Position numbers and translations under genes: made by a program. A DNA stretch of 64,000 nucleotides. It comes from Tuctoria greenei (Eukaryota; Streptophyta; Magnoliopsida; Poales; Poaceae). Positions 10,652 through 21,787 of the stretch are shown piece by piece; the stretch's first letter is position 1; every line of letters begins with the position of its first letter. Under the pieces are notes generated by a model. It was not told where the DNA came from, made no database searches, and saw nothing but the letters and a program-made list of their open reading frames with translations. The stretch is from the NCBI GenBank assembly GCA_036927565.1, contig JAYESD010000005.1, positions 146,085,196-146,149,195 on the forward strand, read 5' to 3'.

Positions 10652-11549
10652 GGACAGGGGGGTGTTTAGGCCACGTAGCTGCCTGCTTGCATGCCGTGTC
10701 ATGGCGGCGAGCGCTCCCGGCATCGATCGGCGGGGACAGCCGTATACAGAGCACGTCTGTCAGTTCAACAGAGTGTGTGAGGCTGACAGCGGGTCCCACC
10801 GCCCCTTATCCTCTTCCCTTCTCTGCAACTTTAATTCTCATACCAAACAAGATCCAAAAATTCTAGATTTTTTTGGGGAGGCTCAAATAAATATCTGGAA
10901 CTTTATTTAGAAATTGGATCTCAAATTTGGTCAAGTTTCATTTGAATTTCAAATTTAAAATTGATTTTGGATGAAATTCAATGGGGCCACTGAGTTAAAT
11001 AGCAATTGAGCTTCAAAAATTTTGAAACTTTGTGGATAAGTCAAGCAAGTTATGCTGACCTTGATGGTGTGTTAAAATCTTGATGTTCAACTAAGTTGAA
11101 CAGAATTCAAAATTTGAACTCTAAATATGGCTTGAATTTGCCAAGCGTCTCAAAAAAAAAGCAAATGGAATTCAAAAATATTGAAACTTGGCAGGATATC
11201 TATTTGGAATATTATGAGGCCATGGAAAAATTTATGGCCTAAGGTTTGAATATTTTGGCATGGCCTAAATGTAAAGTGCTATATTCAAATTAATTTGAAT
11301 ATATTAGTATTGCATAGTAATTTGCCCCACGAATTTTTATTTAATAGCTTCCAAAATTTGTAGAAAGGTCACTTAAGTTATTCTAAGGTCATTTATGAAG
11401 TTCATTCCTTCTGTTACTAAAATTTCAGTATGAGTAAAAGAAATATTATTGATGATATCAAGTTTATGTGTACAACCATAATTGATCTTTAGTGTGGTTG
11501 ACAACCAACTGGTACTGAACTTGATGATAAGGAAAACTGGGATTTTACA

Positions 11550-11563
11550 TTCCCCCCACCCTA
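11550..11563 (-). promoter_or_regulatory. Polypurine tract of the chromovirus
   Basis: On the minus strand AGGGTGGGGGGAA directly precedes the LTR start TGTAAAATCCC. This is the usual plus-strand DNA primer position. Confidence 0.85.
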
Positions 11564-11639
11564 AAATAATCTCGTCCCGAGATTACAAAAGGAAGGATAA
11601 AAGAAAAAGACCTAATGAACATATGCCGCTAACAAGTCC

Positions 11640-13092
11640 AGATAGTCTGTTCTAAGATATTCCCCACTTTCCTACGTTGCTTCTTCAACGGTGTGGTTGC
11701 CCCACCAGACCTTGTAGAATTGCAAGGTGCGGCTTCTTGTGGCGTGAGTCTTCTCATCTATTATCTTGGTTGGATGCTCAAAGTAAGATCTGGTTGGAGA
11801 GCTTCCAAGTCCATCATACGGACGTCAGCTGGAGCCTTGAGACATTTCCGCAACTCTGAAATGTGAAACACATTTTGGACCCCTGAAAGAGACGCTGGCA
11901 AATCTAGCCGATAGGCCACAGGTTCGCATTGTTCAATTATTGTGAACGGCCCAATGAAACATGGAACTAGCTTCCCTTTCACTCCAAAGCGATGAATCTC
12001 ATTCATTGGGGATACACGAAGATAAACGTGATTCCCGACATCAAAGTGAAGGGGTCGATGCCGTTTGTTCGCATAGCTTTTCTGACGAGACTGAGCAGCC
12101 TTGAGGTTGGCTTGAGTAACTCGTACTCGTTCTTCTGCTAAATTCACCAAGTCGATACCATATATCACTCGTTCATCGGATTCACACCAGTTCAAGAGTG
12201 TGCGGCACTTCCGGCCATACAAAGCTTCATATGGTGCCATCTGGATGCTAGCCTGATAATCGTCGTTGTATGAAAACTCCGCCAATGGTAGGTGATCATC
12301 CCAATTCTTACCATGGTGGATGGCACAAGCGCAGAGCATATCTTCTAGCACTTGGTTTACTCGCTTCGTTTGACCATCAGTCTGAGGATGGTAAGCTGAG
12401 CTTCGAATCAACTTGGTACCCAATGATGCGTGAATCTGCTCCCAAAATCGAGCAATGAATACGGCTCCACAATCTGAGATAATGGTGCAATGTACTCCAT
12501 GTAAGCACATGATTCTAGCAATATACAACTCTGCGTACTTCGGGGCATGGTAGTTAACATTGACGGGTATAAAATGAGCCGACTTGGTCAATCGATCAAC
12601 TATCACCCAAATGGAATCATGCTTACGAAATGTGAGAGGCAATCCCACGATGAAATCCATGCTGATGTCCTCCCATTTCCAGGTCAGTATGCTTAAAGGT
12701 TGTAGCTTTCCGGCTGTCTTCAGATGGTCAGCTTTCACCCGCCTACAAGTATCACATTCGGATACGTACTTTGCTATCTCCCTCTTCATCCGAGTCCACC
12801 AAACTTTCTTCTTTAAGCCTTGGTACAATTTGTTACTTCCTGGATGAATAGAATACTTGAACAAATGAGCTTCGTGCAAAATCTTCTTTCGAAGTCCCAC
12901 ATTGTGGGGCACCACGATGCGGTCTTTGAACCAGATGGTATCGTCATCGTCACATCGGAAACACTTCATCTCCCCCTTCTTTATTCTTTGGCGAATATGC
13001 GATATGCCCTTGTATTTCTTCTGAGCCTCCACAATTTCTTCCCTTATGGTAGGAATGAGAGCTAGATTGTAGAGCGCCCCATATGGAACCAA
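11640..13092 (-). pseudogene. Chromovirus integrase with C-terminal chromodomain-like tail
   Basis: A 443-codon open frame (13092-11761) carries the HHCC zinc finger (HEAH, then SIHPGSNKL, CDTCRRVK), the catalytic core (DFIVGLP, IISDCGAVF, YHPQTDGQTKRVNQ) and the C-terminal KLVPCFIGPF and VFHISELRKCL motifs. The position that is normally Glu in QTERVNQ is Lys, so the DDE triad is broken. After a one-base frameshift at 11761 the frame can be followed to about 11640, with RTLQFYKVWW and HTVEEAT, then a TAG where Tekay-type chromodomains usually have Trp. The chromodomain would target insertion to particular chromatin; here the gene is inactive. Confidence 0.85.
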
Positions 13093-13551
13093 GTAGAGAC
13101 TCGGTTCTTCATCTTATATCAAGGTGATTAAAAGATTATTGACATGGGACTTGTGACTCAGCGCATTTGCAACTACATTTGCTTTGCTAGGATGGTAGTG
13201 GATCTCAGTTTTGTAATCTTTGATAATTTCCAACCATCTTCTCTCTCGCATATTCATGTCCTTTTGGGTGAAGATGTAGTTCAAGATTTTGTGATTGGTG
13301 TAAAGATGCACTAGGTTGCCCAATAAATAGTGTCTCCACATCTTCAATGCAAGTACCACAGCTGCGAGCTCAAGATCATGAGATGGATAATGTTGCTCGT
13401 GGTTCCGAAGTTGCCGTGATCCATAAGCGATCACCCTTCTGTCCCCAGATGCATCAAAATAAACATCAAATGACTTGGTTGTGTCTGGTTGGGATAATAC
13501 CAGTGCTGTCGTGAGGTGTTTCACTAATGCTTGAAAACCTTCCTCACATTA
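13093..13551 (-). pseudogene. Chromovirus RNase H (3' side of the split RT-RNase H)
   Basis: Open from 13524 to 13114. It carries VYFDASGD, IAYGSRQL, HDLELAAVV, LYTNHKIL and VVANALSHK. Two positions that are normally Asp (YTDHK and ADALS) are Asn, so the RNase H active site is probably dead. At 13551 the frame meets the Tat insertion and resumes at 20725 with WTNECEEGFQ read across the deleted insert, which confirms the insertion point. Confidence 0.85.
13547..13551. repeat. Target-site duplication (CATTA, left)
   Basis: CATTA here and CATTC at 20725-20729 flank the Tat element; one base differs. The interrupted reading frame continues correctly when one copy is removed. Confidence 0.85.
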
Positions 13552-14422
13552 TGTCGGAGTGTGATTCCGGCAGTTCTCCCGGTACTACCATTGGCAGCCC
13601 GCGGAGTTCTTAGTTCGGTTGTGGGCGCGCGGAGATTCAGAAGAAGGTGGCGATTTGACACAGGGATTTACGTGGTTCGGGCTGCCCGAGCGTAGTACCC
13701 TACTCCACGAGTGTGTGTTGTTGTTATATTGAGCGTCTGAGCGCTTAATTGTAAGAGACCAGAGTGTCTAGGAGTCTTATGCGTGTGTGGAAGCTTCTCC
13801 CTGTGTATCGCTCGGTCAGTCCTTTTATAGTACATGGACTGGCCGTTACATCGTCAGCCTAGCCCGACATGTGGCCCTGGCGGTTACTGATGCTTAATAC
13901 ATAGTTAATGGACTTAATTCCCCTTAACGGCGTGATAATGCGCCTTGATGGTGGCGTTACTGGTATTATGGGTCCTCCGATCGTGTGCCATTAAGATAGC
14001 ATTAATGACACATAATCGGGTCTTGAAACTTTAGTTGTTCCTTGAAGGTCTGAGCCGTTAGATGTCCACCAGTCTGCTTGTTGAGGTTTAAGGTCTGACG
14101 GTCGGATGCGTGGCAGCTCTAGAGCTTACCGTCTTGGTCGAGTAGGTCCGGTGCTTTTGTACACATGTCGGTACCAGAGCTTCCCTCTGCCGGGGGTTAG
14201 GTCCGGGGGAGCCACACAGGTATCTAGTCCAGTGCTTTCCCATGTATGGAATGTAGCTCCGGTTTTATGATACACGTGGCGGGACTCGAACTAACCATAG
14301 AAGGGAGGTAGCTCCAATTCCGTATGACATGTGGGGCCTTCAGAGGTCTTCAACTCAGATGGGTGGAGATCCTTTGCACTATTTGCAATTCCAAGGGGTA
14401 TCCAGTACGTAGGGTATCGACA
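13552..14422 (-). repeat. 3' LTR of the deleted Tat element
   Basis: 871 bp, TGTCGATACCC at its minus-strand start (14422) and CCGACA at its end. A TATA box TATAAAAG lies at 13829-13822 on the minus strand. Its length is close to the 866 and 873 bp LTRs of the 13.1-kb relative. Confidence 0.9.
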
Positions 14423-14441
14423 GTGGCCCCCTGGGCCCACC
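14423..14441 (-). promoter_or_regulatory. Polypurine tract of the deleted Tat element
   Basis: GGTGGGCCCAGGGGGCCAC on the minus strand abuts the LTR start; the relative has the same tract at 43184-43202. Confidence 0.85.
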
Positions 14442-14961
14442 ACCGGGAGAGACCATTTGGATTAAGTCATTCTATCGGAGGTGGGTCCATCTTTCGATTT
14501 TGACGCCGTGTCTTCAAGGAATCTTGGATGTGCCGTTGAGGTGGTGGTTCGCAGTTAAACCACCGCCGCGTGGCATCTTCAGGATGCGGAAGGTGAGATC
14601 TGCACATGCGGATCTCACGCAATTGAAGGTCGTTGGTTCCCAATACGAAAATCGTATCGGTTCCGCGCGCCCTGTCAGGCCGCCACCCCCGGATTTCCCG
14701 CCTCTCATGATGACAACTGTTCGCCTGGGGTAAGGACCTCGACTTGATCGTCAAGGTGGCCCCGGGCCCCGTTGTCATTGGTAGGGTGAAGTTTTTGAAC
14801 TGTAACCTTGGCCCCTCTGTTGTTTCCATCCAAGCGCTGTAGGGGCTTACTTAAGAAGGAAAGCGCGCACCGTTTGGGGATTCCTTACGCCTTCATTTGA
14901 ACTTGCGCTCGAATCCTCCAAACTTTAACTTGCTTTTCCTCTCTCGCCCCACCATGCTGCG
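14442..14961 (+). promoter_or_regulatory. Upstream region of the antisense gene, with conserved hairpin
   Basis: About 520 bp without a credible ORF between the polypurine tract and the antisense-gene ATG. Long blocks match 42670-43182 reversed. A hairpin CCAATACGA-AAA-TCGTATCGG lies at 14640-14660, about 300 bp before the ATG, at the same distance as in the relative. The string GGGCTTACTTAAG near 14845-14857 is also shared. Together they suggest the promoter and 5' UTR of the antisense gene. Confidence 0.5.
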
Positions 14962-17900
14962 ATGGAGTTGGGTCTCCGCAAGAGCCGTCTCACGACCGAC
15001 AGCGATTTGAGGAAGGTCCGGACCTACATGGGGTGGTCCAGCGACTCCTTCAACAACCTGGTCTGAGCTGGCAAGCACCCGTTCAAGAAGGAGCACACCG
15101 GCGACATGGTGTACTTCTCAGCGTACGCCATGGTGGGACTGATACCACCTTTCTCGACATTCCTCTTGATGTTGTTAGACTTTTATGGTCTGCAGCTGTA
15201 CCACCTTGGCCCCAATCCATTCTTCTTGTGTCCACATTCGTCCACTTCTACGAGATGTGGGTGGGTATTCTCCCCTGCTTCGAGCTTTTCCGTACCTTCT
15301 TCACCATCCACACTGAGCGATGAGTATCTTGGCTTCTACTACTTTGTGAAGCGCAAGAAGTGCCCTTACAAGTAGTTGAGGTTGTTCCCTTCCGGCAAGT
15401 GGGACGACTGGAACAATGACTGGATTGTCATCACAGCAGAGGAGCATGAGAAGTTGGAGCTGCTTGAAGGCCTTCCCAACATTGACACTGAAGCCTGGAG
15501 TGAAGTTCTAGTGCTGTCGGAGGCCTTCAACCCTGCCTTGACCATGATCCTCCAATGTGTGGAAGGATTGGTGACCCCCTAGGCGGTCTTCTGCAACTTC
15601 CTGGTCAATAGGTGGGCTCCGCTGAAGAAGAGGGAGAAGCTCACCTAGGCCCTCAATAGCGTGATGGACGATGATCGGATTGAGACCGGTTTGATGTCCA
15701 ATTTGGAAGGGGCTACCTTGGAGCTTCATCTCAAGAAGTTCTAGCACGGCATCGACGTTGAGGGCGATGATTTGACTCCGCCGGTGGCTTTCCTCCCTCT
15801 GGACATGGAGGCGGAGTTCATCATGGAGCTCCGGCGGAAGATGCCGGTGCTTGACGACCTCGGTGAAGTTTAGAGGCATTCGACCACCAAGCTGGCGATC
15901 CCTGAAGCTTCCAAGGGTGGCCTTGCTCCTGCCCTAAGACAGAGAGTTGAAGTCGTAGGCAAGGGCAAAGAGTTGGCCAAGCCCTCGAGCGGAAAGAGGA
16001 AGTTGAAGCACTCTGACGGGAGGCCCGTCAGACCTGCTCCTTCCACAACAGCTCCTTCTCCCCGGCGGGGGAGGTCTTCTATGGCGACCACCACTCCAGC
16101 ATCGGCGTCTCCCCGGAACGTCAGCTCCGCCCAGGTGACTCCAGCGCCGGAGCCATCAAAGGGCTCTAGGTCAGAGGGTCCCTCCCAGTCGAGGAAGGTC
16201 CCAACCAAGACACCGCTGACGGCGGCAGCAAGCTCCAGAGAGCCTTCAGGAGCTACTACCCCAGTTGCGACAGGGTCGGGTTCTGAGCGCCTGGCGAAGA
16301 GGTCCGCGCTAGCTGGAGCGGAAGTCTCCCAAGGTAAATTTTCTTTCTTACCTCAGTTGATTGTTTTTGTTGTAATCATATTTTGAGTTTCATTGTCCTT
16401 CATCCACAGGGTATCCAAAAAGGGGCTGAAGCTCCGGTTCCTGTGACAGCAGCTGATGCTTTGCAGGCAGAGGCTCCGGCTCCAGTTCCAGCGCCGCCCA
16501 AGTGGTGGCTGAGGTCGCGGCAACTCCAGCGCCAGCTGTCGTGGTCGTTGACCTCGACTCATCTCCCAAAGCTCCCATGGCAGCGCTGGACCATGGGAAT
16601 GAAGACGTACCAGCAGCACCAGATCCGGAGGTTGAAGCTGCGGTTTTGGATGCTGTGATGTCGGATGCTCCGGCCTCAGAGCCGGAGGTAGCTACAGTCC
16701 CGGACATAGAGCCAGATGTTGTTGAAGCCCCATCGGCAGAGTCAGTGGTTGATGAAGTTCCAACGCCTGAGCCAGATGTCGTGGAGGTGCCGGCTCCCGA
16801 ACAGGTGGAGATCGAAGCGCTGGTGCCTAAACCGGCGGCGGAGGAGGCCCCAGCATCGGAGCCAGTAGTGGCCTCAGCTTTGGTCCAATCTTCAATGCCT
16901 GCCCCGGAGGAGGTAGTTCCGGAGGTACCCGCGCCTGAGCTAGGGTGCCAAGACGAAGTGGCCAGTCCTATATTTGAGGGATCAGCTGCTGATGACCTGG
17001 CGGCAGGACCTTCGGAGTCAACTCCAGAGGTAGAAGCTCCCATTGCCGGACCTTCCTCGGCGGTGACCAAGGCTACCCCGGAGGGCGGCCCTATTGCCGC
17101 GAAAGCTCAGGGGACCGCTCTTGTAGAGTGGTACTCGATTTTTGTTATGGAGAACCCGCTGGAGTCAGCGGAGAGGACCCCGGTAGGTTCGAAGCCGATC
17201 CCCCTATCGTTATCCATCGACAATGCCTGCTCCTGCCTTCATCAGGTCCAACTGGCCTTTTACCACGACATCAAGGCCCTCGAGGAGGAGCGCCAAACCC
17301 TTAGGAGATGGCGCAACCGGCTCCATTTCGAGACCAAGCTGGCGCAAAGAAGGCTGGCTAACGACAAGGAGTGGGTCAAGAGGGAGAAGGCCCGAATGGA
17401 GTACTGGGGCCAGCTGCTGGACGAGAGGGAAAGCATGGTGCGATCCCTCGACAACCAGTCCCGGGCCATCCACAAACAGGCTGTGGCTGCCAATGAAGCA
17501 GCGAATGATCGCCAGGAGAAGCTCAGCGCCATCCACGATAGCCTTGTCAAGTGCCGATAGGCTCATGAAGAGCGGGAGAAAAATCTCAAAGATGAAGAGT
17601 AAAAACTCCTAGAGCTGCTGGATGACCTCGTGAAGAGGGAGGAGGAGCTTGTTTAGAGGCTGGCTCTGAGTGACAAGAGCCTCGCGGAGCGCACCAAAAA
17701 GCTGGAGGAGCTCTGCGAGAGCGAGGAGAAGAAAGCTTGGCAGCAGGGACAGGACCTCACCAAGAGGGAGAATGAAGTTGCTGTTAGGGACAAGAAAGTG
17801 CGGGGCCAGGAGAGAGGCCTAGTCGACCACCAGAACAAGATCCACGTCCGGGAAGAGGATCTTGATAAACTCGAAAGGCAAGTTGCTGAAAAGATTCAGC

Positions 17901-18400
17901 AGCACACTAAAGAGGTCAAGCGCCTTGCCCAGGAGGGTTCGGAGATTGCGGCGACCAAGAGGTCCTTGAAAGAGGTGCGACGCTCAAGAGCTGCAAAGTC
18001 CCAACAGGTATGGGACTTCTTGGGCAAAGCCAATGATGCGCCGACGCCGCTGGGCTTTAGTCCCGTGCGTCCGGATGATCTGGAGCCAGAGCTGGACCAT
18101 GCGCTGAAGGCGTTGCACTCGGCTTGTAGCAAACTCAACAAGATGGGCGATGTCACTGTTGATTAGTTGGAGACTTAAAGAAAATCCCTTGCGCAGAATG
18201 TCGCAGAGTACATGCTGACGTGCTACACAAGTCGGGATCCTCACTTGCCACTAGATCCGGTGCTTGAAGGTCCCATCGACGGAGAGGGAGATGCCGCCAA
18301 GGCCAGCTTGTTAGAGGTTTCCTAGAAGGTTGCCTCATTCTTCCGTAGGATCTTGGACTTTATCCTTGTAGCTCCCACTGGTATCTTCTGTTCTTTTCTC
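14962..18400 (+). pseudogene. Antisense gene of Tat element (PF04195-like), decayed copy
   Basis: It runs opposite to gag-pol, between pol and the 3' LTR. Exon 1 starts at ATG 14962 (MELGL) and holds a conserved N-terminal domain (KEHTGDMVYFSAYAMVGL, MLLDFYGLQLYHLG, YLGFYYFVKRKKCP, SGKWDDW) that I associate with Pfam PF04195, 'putative gypsy type transposon'. Exon 2 starts after a 76-bp intron (16334-16409) and encodes a Pro/Glu/Val/Ala repeat region, then a long coiled coil. Many stops and frameshifts interrupt it. At least four stops are CAG in the relative (see findings). Its function is unknown. Confidence 0.75.
16334..16409 (+). other. Intron of the antisense gene
   Basis: Donor CAAG|GTAAAT and acceptor CATCCACAG|GG enclose 76 bp of T-rich sequence. 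The relative has an intron of 78 bp at the same position and phase (41279-41202). AAAAAG-type Lys codons follow the acceptor in both. Confidence 0.7.
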
Positions 18401-19574
18401 CAATGTTGTAATCTCTTGTCCTCAGATGAATGAAATCCATGAAATTTGTAAATTTCATTTTTTTGTCTTCAGCCTTTGTCTCACTTGGCCCCCTGGTAGA
18501 TGTACGCAATTTGATCGAGAACATGTACCAAGAGGATGTGGCATTTTGTTGAAGACTTGCGTGCTTCGAACTTGTAGAGTGTAAGACCAAAGCCGGGGAC
18601 AGCAGGAGCCCCCTGAGGGTGTCAGAGCTTAGTAGCTCCGGCAATGGCCATTGTCAACACGTAGAGCGTAGACAGCAGACCCCATTGGGGTGCCCTTCTA
18701 ACATATTTTCTTCACGTTGATGGCTGGCCCCCTGGATTTGTCAAAACTTGGTAGGTCCGGCGATGCCTACTATCACTGTATAAAACATCGACAACGAGCC
18801 ACCTTAGGGGATGTCGAAGCTTTGATAGCTCCGGCATCATCCACCATCATCATGAGATTTTCATTTTTCCTGCACACTGAAGTCAAGAAAAATAGTAAAA
18901 TCCATTTATTGTCTATAACTCGTTTGCGTCTTACTATTCACGAAAGAAGTTTTTAGGCCAACCGCAATTCTATATATAATCAAGTGCATTTGTTTGTTTT
19001 CTCCAGGTCCGATAGTTTTCTGAACCCACCTTGCCCGGGCTTGTCGAGGTGTAGGTAGAGTGGCGTACATAGGGTGCAGGACCAGGCTAAGTCGATAGCA
19101 CACTCCGAACCTAGATTGGCATGGCATTCAGGCGAGTAAGCCATTAAACAATGTTAAGACCCAAAAGAAATAACAATGCAACTTGAATTATACATGAATT
19201 GTTCGGGCTAAAGTTTCTTGAGAATTGCACAACTTTTTTATCGACAAGAAAGAGAAAAATAAAAAAATATTGAGCCTGTACAATATAAATGCACGTGGAG
19301 TCTGTTTTCAAATAATGATGTCTTTCATTATAGGTCTGGGGTACAGGGGAAACAAGTACACTCTTAGTGTACGGAACCAGGCTAAGTGTGTTACAGTTCT
19401 TGTTTGACCCAGGGTAGCTAGCATCTCTTTTAGTTCTGAGACTTTGTCAAGTGTTGCCTGAAACTTGCAGACCTTCAGGGAAAGGTTCGGCTATTCTCCC
19501 AGAGGAGCTACCCGACTCTATACAATGACGCTATAACATTCATCATATGTAACTACAGACTCACCTCCGTGATA
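18401..19574. other. Post-pol spacer of the deleted Tat element with palindromic units
   Basis: No gene seen. Between about 18590 and 18850 there are repeated units of about 90-100 bp, each with GAGCTTAGTAGCTCCGGCA or a variant and a nearby CCCCCTGAGG-like string. Comparable units occur at 38620-38870 in the relative. The remainder is AT-rich untranslated sequence. Confidence 0.6.
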
Positions 19575-20315
19575 TTAAGTGTAGAACTTACGGAGGTGCT
19601 CAATGTTCCAAGGATTAGGGAGCGGTGTCCCATCCTCGGTTGCCAGGCAAACGCATCTAGGATGGGATACTTTGATCACTCGGAAGGGTCCTTCCCAGCT
19701 AGGGGAAAGTTTGTTTAACCCTTCTCGAGTTTGTATTCTCCATAGCACCAGATCACCTTCCTCGAGCTGTCGGTTATGCACATGCCTTTGGTGATAGCGC
19801 CGGACCGCTTGGCAGTATTGTGCATTTTGAACAACTGCTCGACACCTTCCCTCTTCAACGAGGTCAAGGTCTTCATGCCGGAGCTGGTCCTGCGTGGCTT
19901 CGTACAAGGTCCGTACCCGAAGTGACCCCAAGGTGATTTCCGGAGGAAGTACTCCTTCGGCTTCATACACCAGGAAGAAGGGTGTCTCTCTAGTTGACCA
20001 GTTTGGAGTTGTCATGTTGGCCCATGGGGTGGGTGGAAGCTCTTCAATCCAGTTGGCTCCATGTTTTTTCAGACGCTCATATGTGCGCGTCTTGAGTCCT
20101 TTTCGGATTTCTGCATTTGCACTCTCAGCTTGGCCATTGCTCATCGGGTGAGCTACGGAAGCGTTGCTGACTTGAATGCCGAGGTCTTCACAATATCCTT
20201 GGAATGCAGATCTTATGAATTGGGTCCCGTTGTCAGTTATGATCTTGTTTGGGACTTCAAATCTGCATACTATGGACTGCAAGAAATTGATAGCTGATTG
20301 CTTGTTTATTGTCAC
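19575..20315 (-). pseudogene. Tat integrase, C-terminal half
   Basis: An open frame of 246 codons starts inside the catalytic core (TINKQSAINFLQSIVCRF, IITDNGTQF, NGQAESANAEI) and goes through the C-terminal integrase region (VGDL-like EEGDLVLWR, LSPSWEGPF) to FYT. It matches 37060-37805 in the relative. The second acidic residue (TDNGT) is visible and the region of the catalytic Glu (QAESANAE) is kept, but the zinc finger and first Asp are deleted. Upstream it is fused directly to LTR U3 sequence near 20316. Confidence 0.9.
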
Positions 20316-20724
20316 AACTGGGTCTTGAAGCTTTAATTGTTCCTTGAAGGTCCAAGCCGTTGGAGGTCCACTAGTTTGCTTGTTGAGGTTGAAGGTCCGA
20401 CGGTTGGACGCGTGGCAGCTCCGGAGCTTACTGTCTTGGTCGAGTAGGTCCGGTGCTGTTGTACACGTGTCGGTACCAGAGCTTCCCTCTGTCGGGGGTT
20501 AGGTCCGGGGGTGCCACACAGGTATCTAGTCCGGAGCTTTCCCATGTATGGAATGTAGCTCCGATTTTATGATACATGTGGTGGCACTCGGACTAACCAT
20601 AGAAGGGAGGCAGGTCCGGTTCCGTATGACACATGGGGCCTTCAGAGGTCTTCAACTCAGATGGGTGGATGTCCTTTGCACTCTTTTCTGTTACAAGGGG
20701 TATCCGGTACGCAGGGTACTGACA
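20316..20724 (-). repeat. Partial 5' LTR of the deleted Tat element
   Basis: Matches 14022-14422, the U3 part of the LTR. The promoter, R, U5, PBS and all sequence up to the integrase core have been deleted. Confidence 0.9.
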
Positions 20725-20729
20725 CATTC
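20725..20729. repeat. Target-site duplication (CATTC, right)
   Basis: Right copy of the 5-bp duplication flanking 13552-20724. Confidence 0.85.
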
Positions 20730-21640
20730 ATTTGTCCATACATACTTCTTCCTTTTCTTTAGAAGTTCTGTCATCGATTTAGCTATCTTGGAGAAACATG
20801 GAACGAACCTCCGTTAATATCCTGCTAAACCCAAGAAGCTTCAAACTTCATTCACAAACTTCGGAGACTCCCATTTGAGTACTTGCTTAATCTTGGTTGG
20901 ATCAACTACAATCCCCTCGGCAGAGATGATGTGCCCTAGAAATGGCACTTGGCTGATCGAGAACTCACATTTGTTGAACTTGGCGTACAGCTTGTGGTTT
21001 CGCAATCATTGAAGCACGACGTGCAAATGTTGTGCATGTTCTTCTTCGGATTTTGAGTACACAACGATGTCTTTGATGAAGACCACGACAAAATTGTCCA
21101 ATTCCGGCATAAACACCGAATTCATGAGATACATGAAATGGGTCGGTGCATTGGTCAATCCGAAGGACATGACAAGGTACTCATACAATCCATACCTCAT
21201 CGAGAATGACATCTTAGGTATATCCTCTTGTCGAATCATGATATGATGATATCCAGATCAAAGATCCATCTTTGAAAATACCCTAGGACCCACCAATTGA
21301 TCGAACAGAATATCGATGCGTGGTAGTGGATACTTATTCTTGATCGTGACAACATTGAGTGGACGATAGTCCACACATAGTCTCAACGTTTTATCCTTCT
21401 TCTCCACGAACGATGCAGAACACCCCAAGTTGATGAACTTGGACGAATGAAACCCTTGTCCATAAGTTCCTTCAGCTGCTCTTTCAGTTCTGCAAGTTCC
21501 TTAGGTGCCATCTTATACGGCTTCCTCGAGATCAACACTGTTCCGGGTACATGTTCAATCTTAAACTCGACATCTCTTTCTGGTGGCATACCAGGAAGAT
21601 CTTTGGGAAATACGTCCAGATACTCAGATACCACTGGAAT
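20725..21640 (-). pseudogene. Chromovirus reverse transcriptase (5' side of split RT-RNase H)
   Basis: Minus-strand frames at 21634-21383 and 21239-21006, linked by frameshifts and stops, carry VFPKDLPGMPPER, PYKMAPKELAELKEQL, DKGFIRPSSS, VDYRPLN, SFGLTNAPTHFM and the connection region to WTNECEEGF. The active-site motif usually read as FIDDI is FIKDIVVYSK, so one catalytic Asp is replaced by Lys. The domain is inactive. RT would copy the element RNA into DNA. Confidence 0.85.
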
Positions 21641-21787
21641 GTCCTCAAGTTTACAGGCCTCGGTGTTCTAAGTAGTTGGAGTCACTTGGATATTATTCTC
21701 AAGAGTGAGAGCTTGGGGAGGGTGGAGTGGAGAATTCATATATATTCTCCGAGGAATGATGTCTATAATAGAATAATTGTGTTGCAA

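Larger units (their letters stand above)
3130..11549 (-). repeat. 3' LTR of the chromovirus, interrupted by a nested element
   Basis: Segments 3336-4584 and 10023-11549 match 27113-29893 almost continuously, so they are two copies of one LTR. Segment 3140-3335 is absent from the 5' LTR, which has a deletion of about 190 bp at 27100-27113. The last 1.2-1.3 kb of the LTR (the part ending CCCCACA) is missing in this orientation; the sequence runs into the opposite-facing LTR at 3129. The LTR starts on the minus strand at 11549 with TGTAAAATCCC. Confidence 0.8.
13552..20724 (-). mobile_element. Internally deleted Tat/RIRE2-like Ty3/gypsy element
   Basis: Ends are TGTCGG (13552) and CTGACA (20724). 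Minus-strand order: partial 5' LTR (20724-20316, U3 part only), C-terminal half of integrase (20315-19575), a post-pol spacer with palindromes, the antisense gene (plus strand, 14962 to about 18400), polypurine tract and full 3' LTR (14422-13552). PBS, gag, PR, RT, RNase H and half of integrase are lost. It is a relative of the nearly complete element 30955-44075. By eye the LTR pieces differ at roughly one base in eleven, so it is older than that element. Confidence 0.9.
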
